DNA of 64,000 bases, from positions 682,001 through 746,000 of the forward strand of contig NZ_CP080409.1 of the NCBI RefSeq assembly GCF_019448235.1, written 5' to 3'. The stretch is from Nocardioides panacisoli (GTDB lineage Bacteria > Actinomycetota > Actinomycetes > Propionibacteriales > Nocardioidaceae). This document shows positions 9,104-17,576 of the stretch, piece by piece; within the stretch, counting starts at the first letter, position 1, and each line of letters begins with the position of its first letter. The translations under genes and the position numbers were made by a program. The notes under the pieces were generated by a model. The model saw only the letters and a program-made list of their open reading frames with translations, had not been told where the DNA came from and did no database searches.

Positions 9104-9169
9104 CTGGTGTGAAAGAAGATCATCGTGCAGATGCGCCGCGGCGAGGTCGAGTCGAGCCGCCCGAGGCGC

Positions 9170-9175
9170 TACTGT
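9170..9175 (+). promoter_or_regulatory. Possible -10 box of divIVA (TACTGT)
   Basis: TACTGT matches TANNNT and lies 40 bases before the divIVA ATG. The gap 9104-9215 otherwise holds only the ribosome site TAGGTGAG at about 9205-9212. Confidence 0.35.
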
Positions 9176-9215
9176 CAGTCGGAAAGAACGTCGAGGACAA
9201 CAGATAGGTGAGATC

Positions 9216-10028
9216 ATGCCGTTGACGCCTGAGGACGTGAGCAACAAGCGCTTCACACCAGTGCGGTTGCGCGAGGGCTACGACATGGGAGAGGTCGACC
9301 AGTTCCTCGACGAGGTGGAGGCCGAGCTGGCCCGCCTGACCACCGAGAACGACGAGCTGCGCACCAAGCTCTCCGCAGCCCAGGCCGGGGACCCCGAGGC
9401 CACCGCCGCCATCCCGACCACTCCGCCGGTCGTGGAGAAGCAGCCCGAGCCGGAGCCCGAGCCGGAGCCGGAGCCCACCCCGGTCGTGCAGGCGCCGGAG
9501 CCGGTGCCCGCGCCCACCAAGGCGCCTGACGAGCCGATCGGCGAGGTCTCCGGCGGTGTCGAGACCATCAAGGTGGAGACCGTGCCGGAGGCCTCGAACG
9601 CCGCCGCGCGGCTGCTCGAGATCGCCACCCGCAACGCCGACGAGCTCGTCGAGGACGCCAAGAACGAGGCCGACAAGATCCTCGGCGAGGCGCGCACCAA
9701 GGCCGAGCGTCGCGAGCAGGAGTCCAAGGGCAAGGCCGACCGCATGGAGTCCGACGCCCGTACCCGCGCCGAGATGCTCGACAGCGAGACCGCGGAGCGG
9801 CGTACGCAGCTCTTCAGCGAGCTCGAGACCGAGCGCGACAAGCTCAGCGTGGAGGTCGAGAACCTCCGGTCGTTCGAGCGCGAGTACCGCGCCCGCCTCA
9901 AGAGCTACTTCCACCAGCAGCTCGAGGCGCTCGACGCCCCCGGCGAGACGGCGGCGCCCAGCGACGCAGAACTCCGTGGTGACGCGCCCAAGCGGCTCCG
10001 TTCCACCGACGGCAACCAGGGGCAGTAG
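9216..10028 (+). CDS. divIVA: DivIVA/Wag31, polar growth coiled-coil protein
   Basis: DivIVA binds curved membrane at poles and septa and directs polar cell-wall growth in actinobacteria (Wag31 in mycobacteria). The 270-residue protein starts with the conserved membrane-binding domain MPLTPEDVSNKRFTPVRLRE, with GYDMGEVDQFLDEVEAEL leading into the first coiled coil (to about residue 55). A disordered insert of Pro-Glu repeats and Pro/Val/Ala (about residues 72-115) follows. A long second coiled coil (about 125-240) is rich in Glu, Arg, Lys and Ala. The insert before the long coil is usual in Wag31 proteins. A very strong terminator lies just downstream. Confidence 0.95.
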   Translation: MPLTPEDVSNKRFTPVRLREGYDMGEVDQFLDEVEAELARLTTENDELRTKLSAAQAGDPEATAAIPTTPPVVEKQPEPEPEPEPEPTPVVQAPEPVPAPTKAPDEPIGEVSGGVETIKVETVPEASNAAARLLEIATRNADELVEDAKNEADKILGEARTKAERREQESKGKADRMESDARTRAEMLDSETAERRTQLFSELETERDKLSVEVENLRSFEREYRARLKSYFHQQLEALDAPGETAAPSDAELRGDAPKRLRSTDGNQGQ

Positions 10029-10044
10029 GCCCCACGCCGATCAC

Positions 10045-10089
10045 CGCGACGAGCGCGGCTACCTCACCGAGGTGGCCGCGCTCGTCGCG
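10045..10089 (+). terminator. Strong hairpin terminator after divIVA
   Basis: Left arm 10045-10059 (CGCGACGAGCGCGGC) and right arm 10075-10089 match perfectly over 15 bp. The loop pairs further: one T-G wobble, then ACCTC with GAGGT around a 3-base ACC turn, giving about 21 base pairs in all. No T-run follows. Such T-less hairpins are common as terminators in GC-rich actinobacteria. It isolates the division cluster from the next operon. Confidence 0.8.
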
Positions 10090-10150
10090 TTCGGGGGTGC
10101 CACCACGGAATCGGACGGTGTGGCTGCTTGGTGAGGAACATCTCACCGGT

Positions 10151-10156
10151 TACTCT
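10151..10156 (+). promoter_or_regulatory. Possible -10 box of the DksA/TraR gene (TACTCT)
   Basis: TACTCT matches TANNNT, lies after the divIVA terminator and 58 bases before the ATG of the next gene, whose CGGAGGAGG ribosome site is at about 10198-10206. Confidence 0.4.
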
Positions 10157-10214
10157 TCCCCGTCAGCCGTGACGAGCCCGTCACGGCCAGTGCCACTCGG
10201 AGGAGGCAGCGGCG

Positions 10215-11045
10215 ATGGCCCGCAGTAGCAAGAAGTCATTGGCCGGCAAGGCGGCATCCGCCGCCCGCCGTGTGGTCGGATCCCGTTCCGAGAAGACCTC
10301 GGCTGCGAAGAAGACGTCGGCGAAGAAGGCGCCCGCGAAGAAGGCACCCGCGAAGAAGGCACCGGCCAAGAAGGCACCGGCCAAGAAGGCACCGGCCAAG
10401 AAGGCACCGGCCAAGAAGGCACCGGCCAAGAAGGCACCCGCGAAGAAGGCACCGGCCAAGAAGGCACCCGCGAAGAAGGCACCGGCCAAGAAGGCACCCG
10501 CGAAGAAGGCACCCGCGAAGAAGGCACCGGCCAAGAAGGCACCCGCGAAGAAGGCACCCGCGAAGAAGGCACCCACGAAGAAGGCACCCGCCAAGAAGGC
10601 GCCCGCGCGCAAGCCGCCCGCGGCGAAACGGACTGCCAAGAAGGCTGCCCCCAGCGCCCTGGTCGTCCGTGAGGGCGAGAGCAAGTGGTCCAAGAGCGAG
10701 TTGGCCGACGTGCTCGCGCAGCTGAACGAGCAGCGTGCCCACTCGCTGGAGATCATGGACGGGCAGCAGACCGAGCTCTCCGCCATGCTCCACGACTCCG
10801 GTGACGGCGCGGGGCAGGACCAGGCCGACGTGGGCGCGACGAGCTTCGAGCGCGACCACGAGATCACGGTGCTCAACACCGAACGCGACAAGCTCGCGCA
10901 GATCGACCGGGCCCTGGCCCGCATCGACGACGGCACCTACGGCATGTGTGAGCGGTGCGGCAATGCCATCGGCAAGATGCGGTTGATGGCCTTCCCCCGT
11001 GCCACACTGTGCATGACATGCAAGCAGCGCGAGGAGCGGCGGTAG
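10215..11045 (+). CDS. DksA/TraR-type C4 zinc-finger protein with a long Lys-Ala-Pro repeat tail
   Basis: The 276-residue protein has two parts. Residues 1-140 are extremely basic: a Lys/Arg/Ser/Ala lead, then 19 tandem KKAP(A/T) units (about residues 36-131). This resembles histone-H1-like DNA-binding tails. Residues 150-276 are a coiled-coil region ([21 protein letters not shown]) and a C4 zinc finger, CERCG and CMTCK, joined by the DksA/TraR pattern [13 protein letters not shown] and RLMAFP. DksA proteins bind RNA polymerase's secondary channel with (p)ppGpp in proteobacteria. Actinobacterial members are less well understood, and the acidic coiled-coil tip of DksA is not obvious here. A role joining DNA binding and transcription is inference. 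Confidence 0.85.
   Translation: MARSSKKSLAGKAASAARRVVGSRSEKTSAAKKTSAKKAPAKKAPAKKAPAKKAPAKKAPAKKAPAKKAPAKKAPAKKAPAKKAPAKKAPAKKAPAKKAPAKKAPAKKAPAKKAPAKKAPTKKAPAKKAPARKPPAAKRTAKKAAPSALVVREGESKWSKSELADVLAQLNEQRAHSLEIMDGQQTELSAMLHDSGDGAGQDQADVGATSFERDHEITVLNTERDKLAQIDRALARIDDGTYGMCERCGNAIGKMRLMAFPRATLCMTCKQREERR
10320..10607 (+). repeat. 15-bp tandem repeat, 19 units, inside the DksA/TraR gene
   Basis: The core AAGAAGGC recurs every 15 bases at 10323, 10338 and so on to 10593 (19 copies). The joining bases alternate mainly between ACCGGCC and ACCCGCG, two synonymous versions of Ala-Pro-Ala; units 1 and 17-19 differ. The mix of two versions in runs (units 3-7 alike, units 8-16 irregular) fits expansion by slippage or unequal recombination. 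Unit number may vary between strains without breaking the frame. Confidence 0.95.
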
Positions 11046-11083
11046 ACCACGCAGACGGCGACCCCCGACGGGGGAAGCGCGCG

Positions 11084-11605
11084 GTGGCCCACCTCCCGAC
11101 GTGGCTGCTGTTCGCCTCCCTCGCGTCGTTCTGGTACGCCGTCGACCAGGTCTCCAAGCAGCTGGCCGTCACCCACCTCACGGGACGGCCCGACGTGTCC
11201 GTCATCGGGGACGTCCTCCAGCTGCACCTGACCCGCAATCCCGGGGCGGCGTTCAGCCTCGGTCCGGACTTCACCATCGGGATCAGCATCCTCGCGCTCG
11301 TCGCCTCGCTGGTGGTGCTGTGGCTCAGCCGCCAGCTGGAGGACCGCGTGTGGGCGATCGCGCTCGGGTTCCTCCTCGCCGGCATCCTCGGCAACTTCAC
11401 CGACCGGTTGCTGCAGGATCCGGGCCCGTTCCGCGGCGAGGTCATCGACTTCCTCATGCTGCCGAACTGGCCGGTCTTCAACGTCGCCGACATCTGCATC
11501 AACATCGGCGTCGGCCTGGTACTGCTCCAGTCCCTGCGGGCGATCGGCCTGGACGGGCAGAAGCAGCAGGACGACGACGGCGCCGTCGTCGACGAGGGGG
11601 AGTGA
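11084..11605 (+). CDS. lspA: LspA, lipoprotein signal peptidase II
   Basis: LspA cleaves the signal peptide of diacylglyceryl-modified prolipoproteins in the membrane, after Lgt. The 173-residue protein has four hydrophobic helices and both catalytic-aspartate blocks: LGNFTDRLL and [11 protein letters not shown], with VDQVSKQL near the start. GTG 11084 is the first start after the preceding stop; upstream residues of the same frame lie inside the zinc-finger gene. Its ribosome site GGGGGAAG (11070-11077) is part of a CCCCC-GAC-GGGGG hairpin (11062-11074), which could lower translation. The C-terminal tail is unusually rich in Asp and Glu. It lies one base before the next gene. Confidence 0.94.
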   Translation: MAHLPTWLLFASLASFWYAVDQVSKQLAVTHLTGRPDVSVIGDVLQLHLTRNPGAAFSLGPDFTIGISILALVASLVVLWLSRQLEDRVWAIALGFLLAGILGNFTDRLLQDPGPFRGEVIDFLMLPNWPVFNVADICINIGVGLVLLQSLRAIGLDGQKQQDDDGAVVDEGE

Positions 11606-11606
11606 C

Positions 11607-12539
11607 GTGGTCGACCACCGACAGCTGCCCGTGCCGGACAGCCTCGAGGGCGAGCGCGTCGACGTCGCCATCTCCCAGCTCTTCGGGCTCTCCCGGACCC
11701 GTGCTGCCGACCTGATCGTCGAGGGCGTCGTCCACCTCGACGGCGGCACCGTCGGCGGCAAGAGCGAACGGGTGCTCGCCGGGGCGGTACTCGAGGTCGA
11801 GATCCCGGTCTCCTCCGACCCCCTGACCGTCGTGCCCGAGGTCGTGGAGGGCATCACGATCATCCACGACGACGAGTCGATCGTGGTGATCGACAAGCCG
11901 GTGGGTGTGGCCGTGCACCCCTCGCCCGGTTGGAAGGGCCCCACCGTCGTCGGGCACCTCGCCGCGGCGGGCTTCCGCATCGCGACGAGCGGCGCCTCGG
12001 AGCGACAGGGCATCGTCCAGCGCCTCGACGTCGGCACCTCCGGCGTCATGGTCATCTGCAAGTCCGAGCACGGCTATGCCCTGCTCAAGAACGCCTTCCG
12101 CCGCCGGGCGGTCGACAAGACCTACCACGCGCTGGTGCAGGGGCACCCGGATCCGTTGGCCGGCACGGTGGACGCGCCGATCGGCCGGCGCCCCGGCGCG
12201 GACCACCGGTTCGCGGTGATGGACGGCGGCCGCGCCAGCATCACCCACTACGAGACGCTGGAGGCGCACCGCTTCGCGAGCCTGCTCGAGGTGCACCTCG
12301 AGACCGGGCGCACCCACCAGATCCGGGTGCACATGTCCGCGTTGAAGCACCCGTGCTGCGGCGACCTGACCTACGGCGCCGACCCGGTCCTCGCCGAGCG
12401 CCTGGGCCTGCAGCGCCAGTGGCTCCACGCCATGCGGCTGGGTTTCGAGCACCCCGACACCGGCGAGTACGTCGAGTACGAGTCGACCTATCCGCAGGAC
12501 CTGCAGCAGGCACTGGACACGGTCCGCGAGAGCCACTGA
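11607..12539 (+). CDS. RluA-family pseudouridine synthase (RluD-like)
   Basis: Members of this family convert specific uridines of 23S rRNA (or tRNA) to pseudouridine. The 310-residue protein has an N-terminal S4 RNA-binding domain (about residues 14-75) and a catalytic domain with [12 protein letters not shown], where the Asp (about residue 139) is the catalytic residue, plus [10 protein letters not shown]. The layout matches RluD, which modifies helix 69, but the exact target cannot be read from sequence. GTG 11607 is one base after the lspA stop with GAGGGGGAG as ribosome site. The lspA-rluD pairing is common in bacteria. Confidence 0.93.
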   Translation: MVDHRQLPVPDSLEGERVDVAISQLFGLSRTRAADLIVEGVVHLDGGTVGGKSERVLAGAVLEVEIPVSSDPLTVVPEVVEGITIIHDDESIVVIDKPVGVAVHPSPGWKGPTVVGHLAAAGFRIATSGASERQGIVQRLDVGTSGVMVICKSEHGYALLKNAFRRRAVDKTYHALVQGHPDPLAGTVDAPIGRRPGADHRFAVMDGGRASITHYETLEAHRFASLLEVHLETGRTHQIRVHMSALKHPCCGDLTYGADPVLAERLGLQRQWLHAMRLGFEHPDTGEYVEYESTYPQDLQQALDTVRESH

Positions 12540-12604
12540 GCCGATCACCGCGAAGACTCCCGCGGATGTCGGCGGGGCTGCCCAGGCTGCACCCCGAGGT
12601 CGCG

Positions 12605-12610
12605 TAGGCT
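12605..12610 (+). promoter_or_regulatory. Possible -10 box of dnaE (TAGGCT)
   Basis: TAGGCT matches TANNNT in the 160-base gap before dnaE, giving a leader of roughly 80 bases. No -35 box is clear and nothing else is seen in the gap. Confidence 0.35.
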
Positions 12611-12699
12611 GACGTTCCTTCCCCGCCGAGTCGTCGCCACCGTCGCGTCGGCCTCCGCCGTCCAGTCGCACCACGCAATCGGGAGACACCAGCAACACC

Positions 12700-15600
12700 A
12701 TGGCCGCCGGTCCGAGTGGGTCCACGTCCGGGGACTTCGTCCACCTCCACGTCCACACCGAGTACTCCATGCTCGACGGGGCATCGCTGCTCGACGGGCT
12801 CTTCGAGCGGGTCAACGAGCTGGACATGCCGGCGATCGCCATGACCGACCACGGCAACCTCCACGGTGCCTACGACTTCTGGTCCAAGGCCCGCAAGCAC
12901 GACGTGAAGCCGATCATCGGCATCGAGGCCTACCTCACCCCGCAGACCCACCGCAGCGAGCGGCGCCGCGTGCGGTGGGGCCAGGGCGACATGGCCGAGG
13001 AGGGCGGCAACGACGTCGCCGGCGGTGGTGCCTACACCCACATGACGATGTGGGCCGAGAACACCCCCGGGATGCACAACCTGTTCCGGCTCTCCTCCTA
13101 CGCCAGCCTCGAGGGCTTCTACTACAAGCCGCGCATCGACCGCGAGCTGCTCCACCAGTACGCCGACGGCATCATCGCCACCACCGGCTGCCCCTCCGGC
13201 GAGATCCAGACCCGGCTGCGCCTGGGCCAGTACGACGAGGCGCGCAAGTCCGCGGGGGAGTTCCAGGAGATCTTCGGCAAGGACTCCTTCTTCCTCGAGC
13301 TGATGGACCACGACATCGACATCGAGAAGCGGGTCCGCAACGACCTGCTGCGGCTCGGCAAGGAGCTCGGGCTGCCGCCGGTGGCGACCAATGACTCCCA
13401 CTACAGCCAACCCGGCGACGCCGAGGCGCACGACGCACTGATCTGCGTCGCATCGGGCAAGCGGCTGGCCGACCCCAATCGGCTGAAGTTCGCCGGGGGC
13501 GGCTACTACGTGAAGTCCGCGGCCGAGATGCGTGAGACGTGGGCCGACCGGTTCGGCATGCCCGAGGCGTGCGACAACACCCTGCTCATCGCCGAGCGGT
13601 GCGACGTCGACTTCACCGAGTCCACCGGCGGCTACATGGCCCGGGCGGACGTGCCGGCGAGCGAGGACGAGGAGTCCTGGTTCGTCAAGGAGGTCTGGCG
13701 TGGCATCGAGGAGCGCTACCCCGGCACCCGGCTCAACGACCGGGTCAAGGAACGCGTGCAGATGGAGCTCGACGTCATCCGCACCAAGGGCTACTGCGGC
13801 TACTACCTGGTGGTCGCCGACTTCATCGGCTGGGCCAAGCGCAACGGCATCCGCGTCGGCCCCGGTCGTGGATCAGGCGCCGGCTCGATCGCGGCGTACG
13901 CCCTGGGCATCACCGACCTCTGCCCCCTCGAGCACGGCCTGATCTTCGAGCGGTTCCTCAATCCCGAGCGCCCCTCGATGCCCGACTTCGACATCGACTT
14001 CGACGAGCGTCGGCGCACCGAGGTCATCCAGTACGTCAGCGAGAAGTACGGCAGCGACCGCGTCGCCTACATCGCGACGTTCGGCCGGCTCAAGGCCAAG
14101 GCGGCGATCAAGGACGCCGCACGGGTGCTCGACCACGGGTTCGCCATCTCCGACCGCATCACCAAGGCGATGCCGCCGGACGTGATGGGCAAGGGCGTGC
14201 CGCTGAAGGACATATTCGACGACAGCCACAAGCGCTTCGCCGACGGTGCGGAGTTCCGCACCCTGCACGAGCAGGACCCCGACGTCCGCACGATCTACAA
14301 GACCGCCCTCGGCCTCGAGGGCCAGATCCGGCAGTGGGGCGTCCACGCGGCCGGCGTGATCATGTCCAGTGAGCCGCTGGTCGACATCGTGCCGATCATG
14401 AAGCGCGAGCAGGACGGCGCGATCATCACGCAGTTCGACTACCCGATGTGCGAGTCGCTCGGGCTGGTCAAGATGGACTTCCTGGGGCTGCGCAACCTCA
14501 CCGTCCTCGACGACGCGGTCGCCAACATCAAGATCAACCGCGGCGAGGACGTCGTCGTGGAGGACCTGCCCTTCGACGACCCCGCGACCTTCGAGCTGCT
14601 CACCGCCGGCGACACGCTGGGGGTCTTCCAGCTCGACGGCGGCCCCATGCGGGCGCTGCTGCGCAGCATGCGGCCGGACAAGTTCGCCGACATCTCCGCG
14701 GTCGGTGCGCTCTACCGTCCCGGCCCGATGGGTGCGGACTCGCACAACAAGTACGCCCGCCGCAAGAACGGGCGCGAGGCGATCGAGCCGATCCACCCCG
14801 AGCTGGCCGACGCGCTGGAGCCGGTGCTGGGTGAGACCTACGGCCTGATCGTCTACCAGGAGCAGGTGATGGAGATCGCCCAGGTCCTGGCCGGGTTCAC
14901 GCTCGGTGAGGCGGACATGCTCCGTCGCGCCATGGGCAAGAAGAAGAAGGAGGAGCTGGACCGCCAGTACGTCGGCTTCCAGTCCGGCATGCTCGAGCGC
15001 GGGTTCTCCCAGGAGGCGATCACCGCGCTGTGGGAGATCCTCCTCCCGTTCTCCGACTACGCCTTCAACAAGGCCCACTCCGCGGCGTACGGCGTCGTGT
15101 CCTACTGGACCGCCTACCTCAAGGCGCGCTACCCGGCCGAGTACATGGCCGCGCTGCTGACCTCGGTCAAGGACGACAAGGACAAGATGGCGGTCTACCT
15201 CAACGAGTGCCGCCGCATGAAGATCGCGGTCCTGCCGCCCGACGTCAACGAGTCCCAGGCGACCTTCACCCCGGTCGGCCACGACATCCGCTTCGGCCTG
15301 ACCGCCATCCGCAACGTGGGCCGCAACGTCGTCGACCAGGTCGTCGCCGCTCGCGAGGAGCAGGGTCGGTTCGTCGACTTCGACGACTTCATGGCCAAGG
15401 TGCCTGCGCAGGTGTGCAACAAGCGGGTCGTCGAGTCGCTGATCAAGGCCGGCGGGTTCGACGACCTCAAGCACAAGCGCCGCGCCCTCGTGGCGGTCCA
15501 CGAGTCCGCGGTTGACCAGTACGTCGACATCAAGCGCAACGAGGCCATCGGCCAGGACTCGCTCTTCGCCGGTCTGGACGACGAGGACGGCGGCGACTTC

Positions 15601-16272
15601 GGGGTGCAGGTCGCGATCCCCGACATCGACGAGTGGGACAAGACGACCCTGCTCGCCCACGAGCGCGACATGCTCGGCCTCTACGTGTCCGACCACCCGC
15701 TCTACGGCCTCGAGCACGTCCTGTCCAACACCGCGGACTGCACCATCGGAGAGCTGATGGCCGACGAGGACCGGCCTGACGGCTCCACGGTCACGGTGAG
15801 CGGACTGGTGACCTCGGTGCAGCGCAAGATCACCAAGAAGGGGGACCCGTGGGCGATGGTCACCCTCGAGGACCTCGAGGGTGCCGTCGAGGTCCTGTTC
15901 TTCCCCAGCTCCTACCAGCTGGCCAACACCCTGCTGATGCCCGACGCGATCATCTCGGTGCGGGGCCGGCTCTCGCGCAGCAAGGACCAGCCCGAGCTGC
16001 ACGCCCAGGAGGCGACGGTCCCCGACCTGGACCGCTCCGAGGAGGGCCCCGTCGTCATCAGCCTGCCGGCCACGCGCTGCACGGCGCCGGTGGTGTCGCA
16101 GCTCAAGCAGGTCCTCTCGACCCACCCCGGAGTGACCGAGGTGCGGCTGCGGCTGCTCAACCGTGACTCGACCAAGCTGATGCGCCTCGACGACCGACTG
16201 CGGGTCTCGCCGAGCTCGGAGCTGTTCGCGGAGTTGAAACAGTTGCTCGGTCCGGGATGCTTGACGGGGTGA
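12700..16272 (+). CDS. dnaE: DnaE, DNA polymerase III alpha subunit (replicative)
   Basis: The 1190-residue protein is the chain-extending catalytic subunit of the replicase. Order: PHP domain from about residue 13 (HLHVHTEYSMLDG, with TDHGN), which in DnaE1-type actinobacterial enzymes can act as the proofreading exonuclease; polymerase core with the paired catalytic aspartates in PDFDIDFDE (residues 428-436); helix-hairpin-helix; OB fold with TVSGLVTSVQRKITKKGDPWAMVTLED (about residues 1030-1060). Its length and complete PHP metal set suggest DnaE1, not the mutasome DnaE2. ATG 12700 is preceded by GGGAG at 12681-12685, a somewhat long spacing. It overlaps the next gene. Confidence 0.97.
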   Translation: MAAGPSGSTSGDFVHLHVHTEYSMLDGASLLDGLFERVNELDMPAIAMTDHGNLHGAYDFWSKARKHDVKPIIGIEAYLTPQTHRSERRRVRWGQGDMAEEGGNDVAGGGAYTHMTMWAENTPGMHNLFRLSSYASLEGFYYKPRIDRELLHQYADGIIATTGCPSGEIQTRLRLGQYDEARKSAGEFQEIFGKDSFFLELMDHDIDIEKRVRNDLLRLGKELGLPPVATNDSHYSQPGDAEAHDALICVASGKRLADPNRLKFAGGGYYVKSAAEMRETWADRFGMPEACDNTLLIAERCDVDFTESTGGYMARADVPASEDEESWFVKEVWRGIEERYPGTRLNDRVKERVQMELDVIRTKGYCGYYLVVADFIGWAKRNGIRVGPGRGSGAGSIAAYALGITDLCPLEHGLIFERFLNPERPSMPDFDIDFDERRRTEVIQYVSEKYGSDRVAYIATFGRLKAKAAIKDAARVLDHGFAISDRITKAMPPDVMGKGVPLKDIFDDSHKRFADGAEFRTLHEQDPDVRTIYKTALGLEGQIRQWGVHAAGVIMSSEPLVDIVPIMKREQDGAIITQFDYPMCESLGLVKMDFLGLRNLTVLDDAVANIKINRGEDVVVEDLPFDDPATFELLTAGDTLGVFQLDGGPMRALLRSMRPDKFADISAVGALYRPGPMGADSHNKYARRKNGREAIEPIHPELADALEPVLGETYGLIVYQEQVMEIAQVLAGFTLGEADMLRRAMGKKKKEELDRQYVGFQSGMLERGFSQEAITALWEILLPFSDYAFNKAHSAAYGVVSYWTAYLKARYPAEYMAALLTSVKDDKDKMAVYLNECRRMKIAVLPPDVNESQATFTPVGHDIRFGLTAIRNVGRNVVDQVVAAREEQGRFVDFDDFMAKVPAQVCNKRVVESLIKAGGFDDLKHKRRALVAVHESAVDQYVDIKRNEAIGQDSLFAGLDDEDGGDFGVQVAIPDIDEWDKTTLLAHERDMLGLYVSDHPLYGLEHVLSNTADCTIGELMADEDRPDGSTVTVSGLVTSVQRKITKKGDPWAMVTLEDLEGAVEVLFFPSSYQLANTLLMPDAIISVRGRLSRSKDQPELHAQEATVPDLDRSEEGPVVISLPATRCTAPVVSQLKQVLSTHPGVTEVRLRLLNRDSTKLMRLDDRLRVSPSSELFAELKQLLGPGCLTG

Positions 16273-16907
16273 GCACCCCGACCCCGCCCCCGCCCCCTCC
16301 GCCCCCCGTGCCCGGCACCCGGCGCGGGGTCCTCCGTCGCGTGCTCGTCGCGGTGGGCATCCTGGCCGGCGCGGCCGGCCTGGGGTGGGTCGCCGGACAG
16401 GCGTGGTGGCAGTGGTGGTCGCCCGCGCCGACCGGCTTCGTCTACGAGACCGCCGAGGGGCTGCGGTGGATCGCCGAGCCGGTCGACGCCGGGTCGGCCC
16501 AGCTCTTCTCCGCCACCGGTCAGTACGTCGCCATCGGCAGCGCTCTCGGCGTGCTGCTCGGCTGCGTGGTCGCGGCCCTGACCCGCGGCTGGGAGCTGGC
16601 CGGACTGGCGGTGGGCCTGGTCGCGGCGGCGCTAGCGGCGGTCGTGATGGTCACCGTCGGCACCGACCTCAGTCCGCCGGACCCGGCTTCGCTGGTCGAG
16701 GAGGCAGGCGCCGGTGCCGAACTGCGGGGCGCGCTGCAGGTGCCGGGCTGGTCGCCCCACGTCGCCTGGCCGGCCGGGCTGCTGCTGGGCCACCTGGCCG
16801 TGACCCTGCTCGCCCCCCGCCGTCCGCGGGGCTCCTCAGTTGGGGGAGAACCGGTTGCGCGCCACGTCGGTGGCGGGCAGCGACGGGATCACGTTCAGCG
16901 CTCGTAG
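16257..16907 (+). CDS. Membrane protein of DUF2567-like type
   Basis: No function is known. The protein (216 residues from ATG 16257; GTG 16269 would give 212) has a Pro-rich cytoplasmic start (eight Pro in a row), then helices at about 28-48, 92-110, 116-140 and 176-190, with GQYVAIGSALGVLLG between them. The helix pattern and the phrase before the second helix recall DUF2567 proteins of actinobacteria; this is a resemblance, not a proven match. It overlaps dnaE by 4-16 bases, so it is probably co-translated. Its last 24 codons (16836-16907) run over the end of the convergent gene; that tail is Arg/Gly-rich and may be read-through from a lost earlier stop. Confidence 0.6.
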   Translation: MLDGVSTPTPPPPPPPPVPGTRRGVLRRVLVAVGILAGAAGLGWVAGQAWWQWWSPAPTGFVYETAEGLRWIAEPVDAGSAQLFSATGQYVAIGSALGVLLGCVVAALTRGWELAGLAVGLVAAALAAVVMVTVGTDLSPPDPASLVEEAGAGAELRGALQVPGWSPHVAWPAGLLLGHLAVTLLAPRRPRGSSVGGEPVARHVGGGQRRDHVQRS

Positions 16908-17501
16908 CTCGCTGCGCAACAGCGTGGTCAGGCGGGTGAGCCGGTCGGTGGCGTCGTCGTTCTCCAGCAGCGCCTGCCGCTCCGGCATCGGCAGCGGCAC
17001 CGCGGCGGCGAGTGCCCACGACAGGTACCCCGGATCGCGGGGGAGCGTCCCCGGGTGCGGGTCGGTGGCGAACTGCCCGACCTGGTGCCGATAGGCGGTG
17101 AACATCCCGCGAGCGACGATGGCGACCTCGTCGTCGACCGGCGCGCCGGTCTCGGGGACGTCCTCCACCTCACCCACCGGGTAGGTGTCGGTCGGGGTGA
17201 GCCGGTTGAGACGGATCCGGTCCCGCACCACGGCGACGATGTCGAAGGTGCCGTCCTCGTGGGCCTCGTGCTGGGTGAGCTGGAGACGCACGCCGAGGCG
17301 GAACAGTGACTGCGCGCCGTGGTCGCCGACCTCGTACCCCTCGCGGATCGCGACCGACCCGAAGACACGATCGGCCGGGTCCGCGACGTCGAGCAGCTCC
17401 CGCACCAGGGCGGTGTAGCGGTCCTCGAAGATCCGCAGCGGCACACTCGCCCCGGGGAACAGGACGGTGCTGAGGGGAAACATCGGCAGCGTGGTCGCCA
17501 C
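16836..17501 (-). CDS. Lon N-domain (LON substrate-binding) protein
   Basis: A 221-residue stand-alone LON substrate-binding domain, without the AAA+ and protease parts of Lon. It opens with [29 protein letters not shown], the classic start of this domain, followed by the beta-rich lobe ([24 protein letters not shown]) and a helical C-terminal part. The family role is unsettled; peptide or protein binding is likely. Its start is fixed by a -10 box TAGGTT exactly 6 bases before GTG. It is divergent from hisD. Confidence 0.88.
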   Translation of the reverse strand: MATTLPMFPLSTVLFPGASVPLRIFEDRYTALVRELLDVADPADRVFGSVAIREGYEVGDHGAQSLFRLGVRLQLTQHEAHEDGTFDIVAVVRDRIRLNRLTPTDTYPVGEVEDVPETGAPVDDEVAIVARGMFTAYRHQVGQFATDPHPGTLPRDPGYLSWALAAAVPLPMPERQALLENDDATDRLTRLTTLLRSELRALNVIPSLPATDVARNRFSPN

Positions 17502-17507
17502 CCCACC

Positions 17508-17513
17508 AACCTA
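17508..17513 (-). promoter_or_regulatory. -10 box (TAGGTT) of the Lon-domain gene, leaderless type
   Basis: On the minus strand TAGGTT is followed by six bases (GGTGGG) and the GTG start. Transcription starting about 7 bases after the box would begin at the start codon itself. Confidence 0.65.
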
Positions 17514-17563
17514 GGCGGTGTCCACCGCGCACCGGCGAAGCGGCCCCCAGGCGTGGCGCCCCA

Positions 17564-17569
17564 TAGAAT
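17564..17569 (+). promoter_or_regulatory. -10 box (TAGAAT) of hisD, leaderless type
   Basis: TAGAAT, a near-consensus -10 box, lies 7 bases before ATG 17577, so the his operon mRNA should begin at or next to the start codon. No ribosome site is present, in agreement. No -35 box is obvious. Confidence 0.75.
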
Positions 17570-17576
17570 CGGACAC

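Noticed and set aside
10320-10607. Tandem repeat as a CRISPR or other non-coding array
   Set aside because: The 15-bp period keeps the reading frame and encodes a Lys-Ala-Pro tail; there are no spacers.
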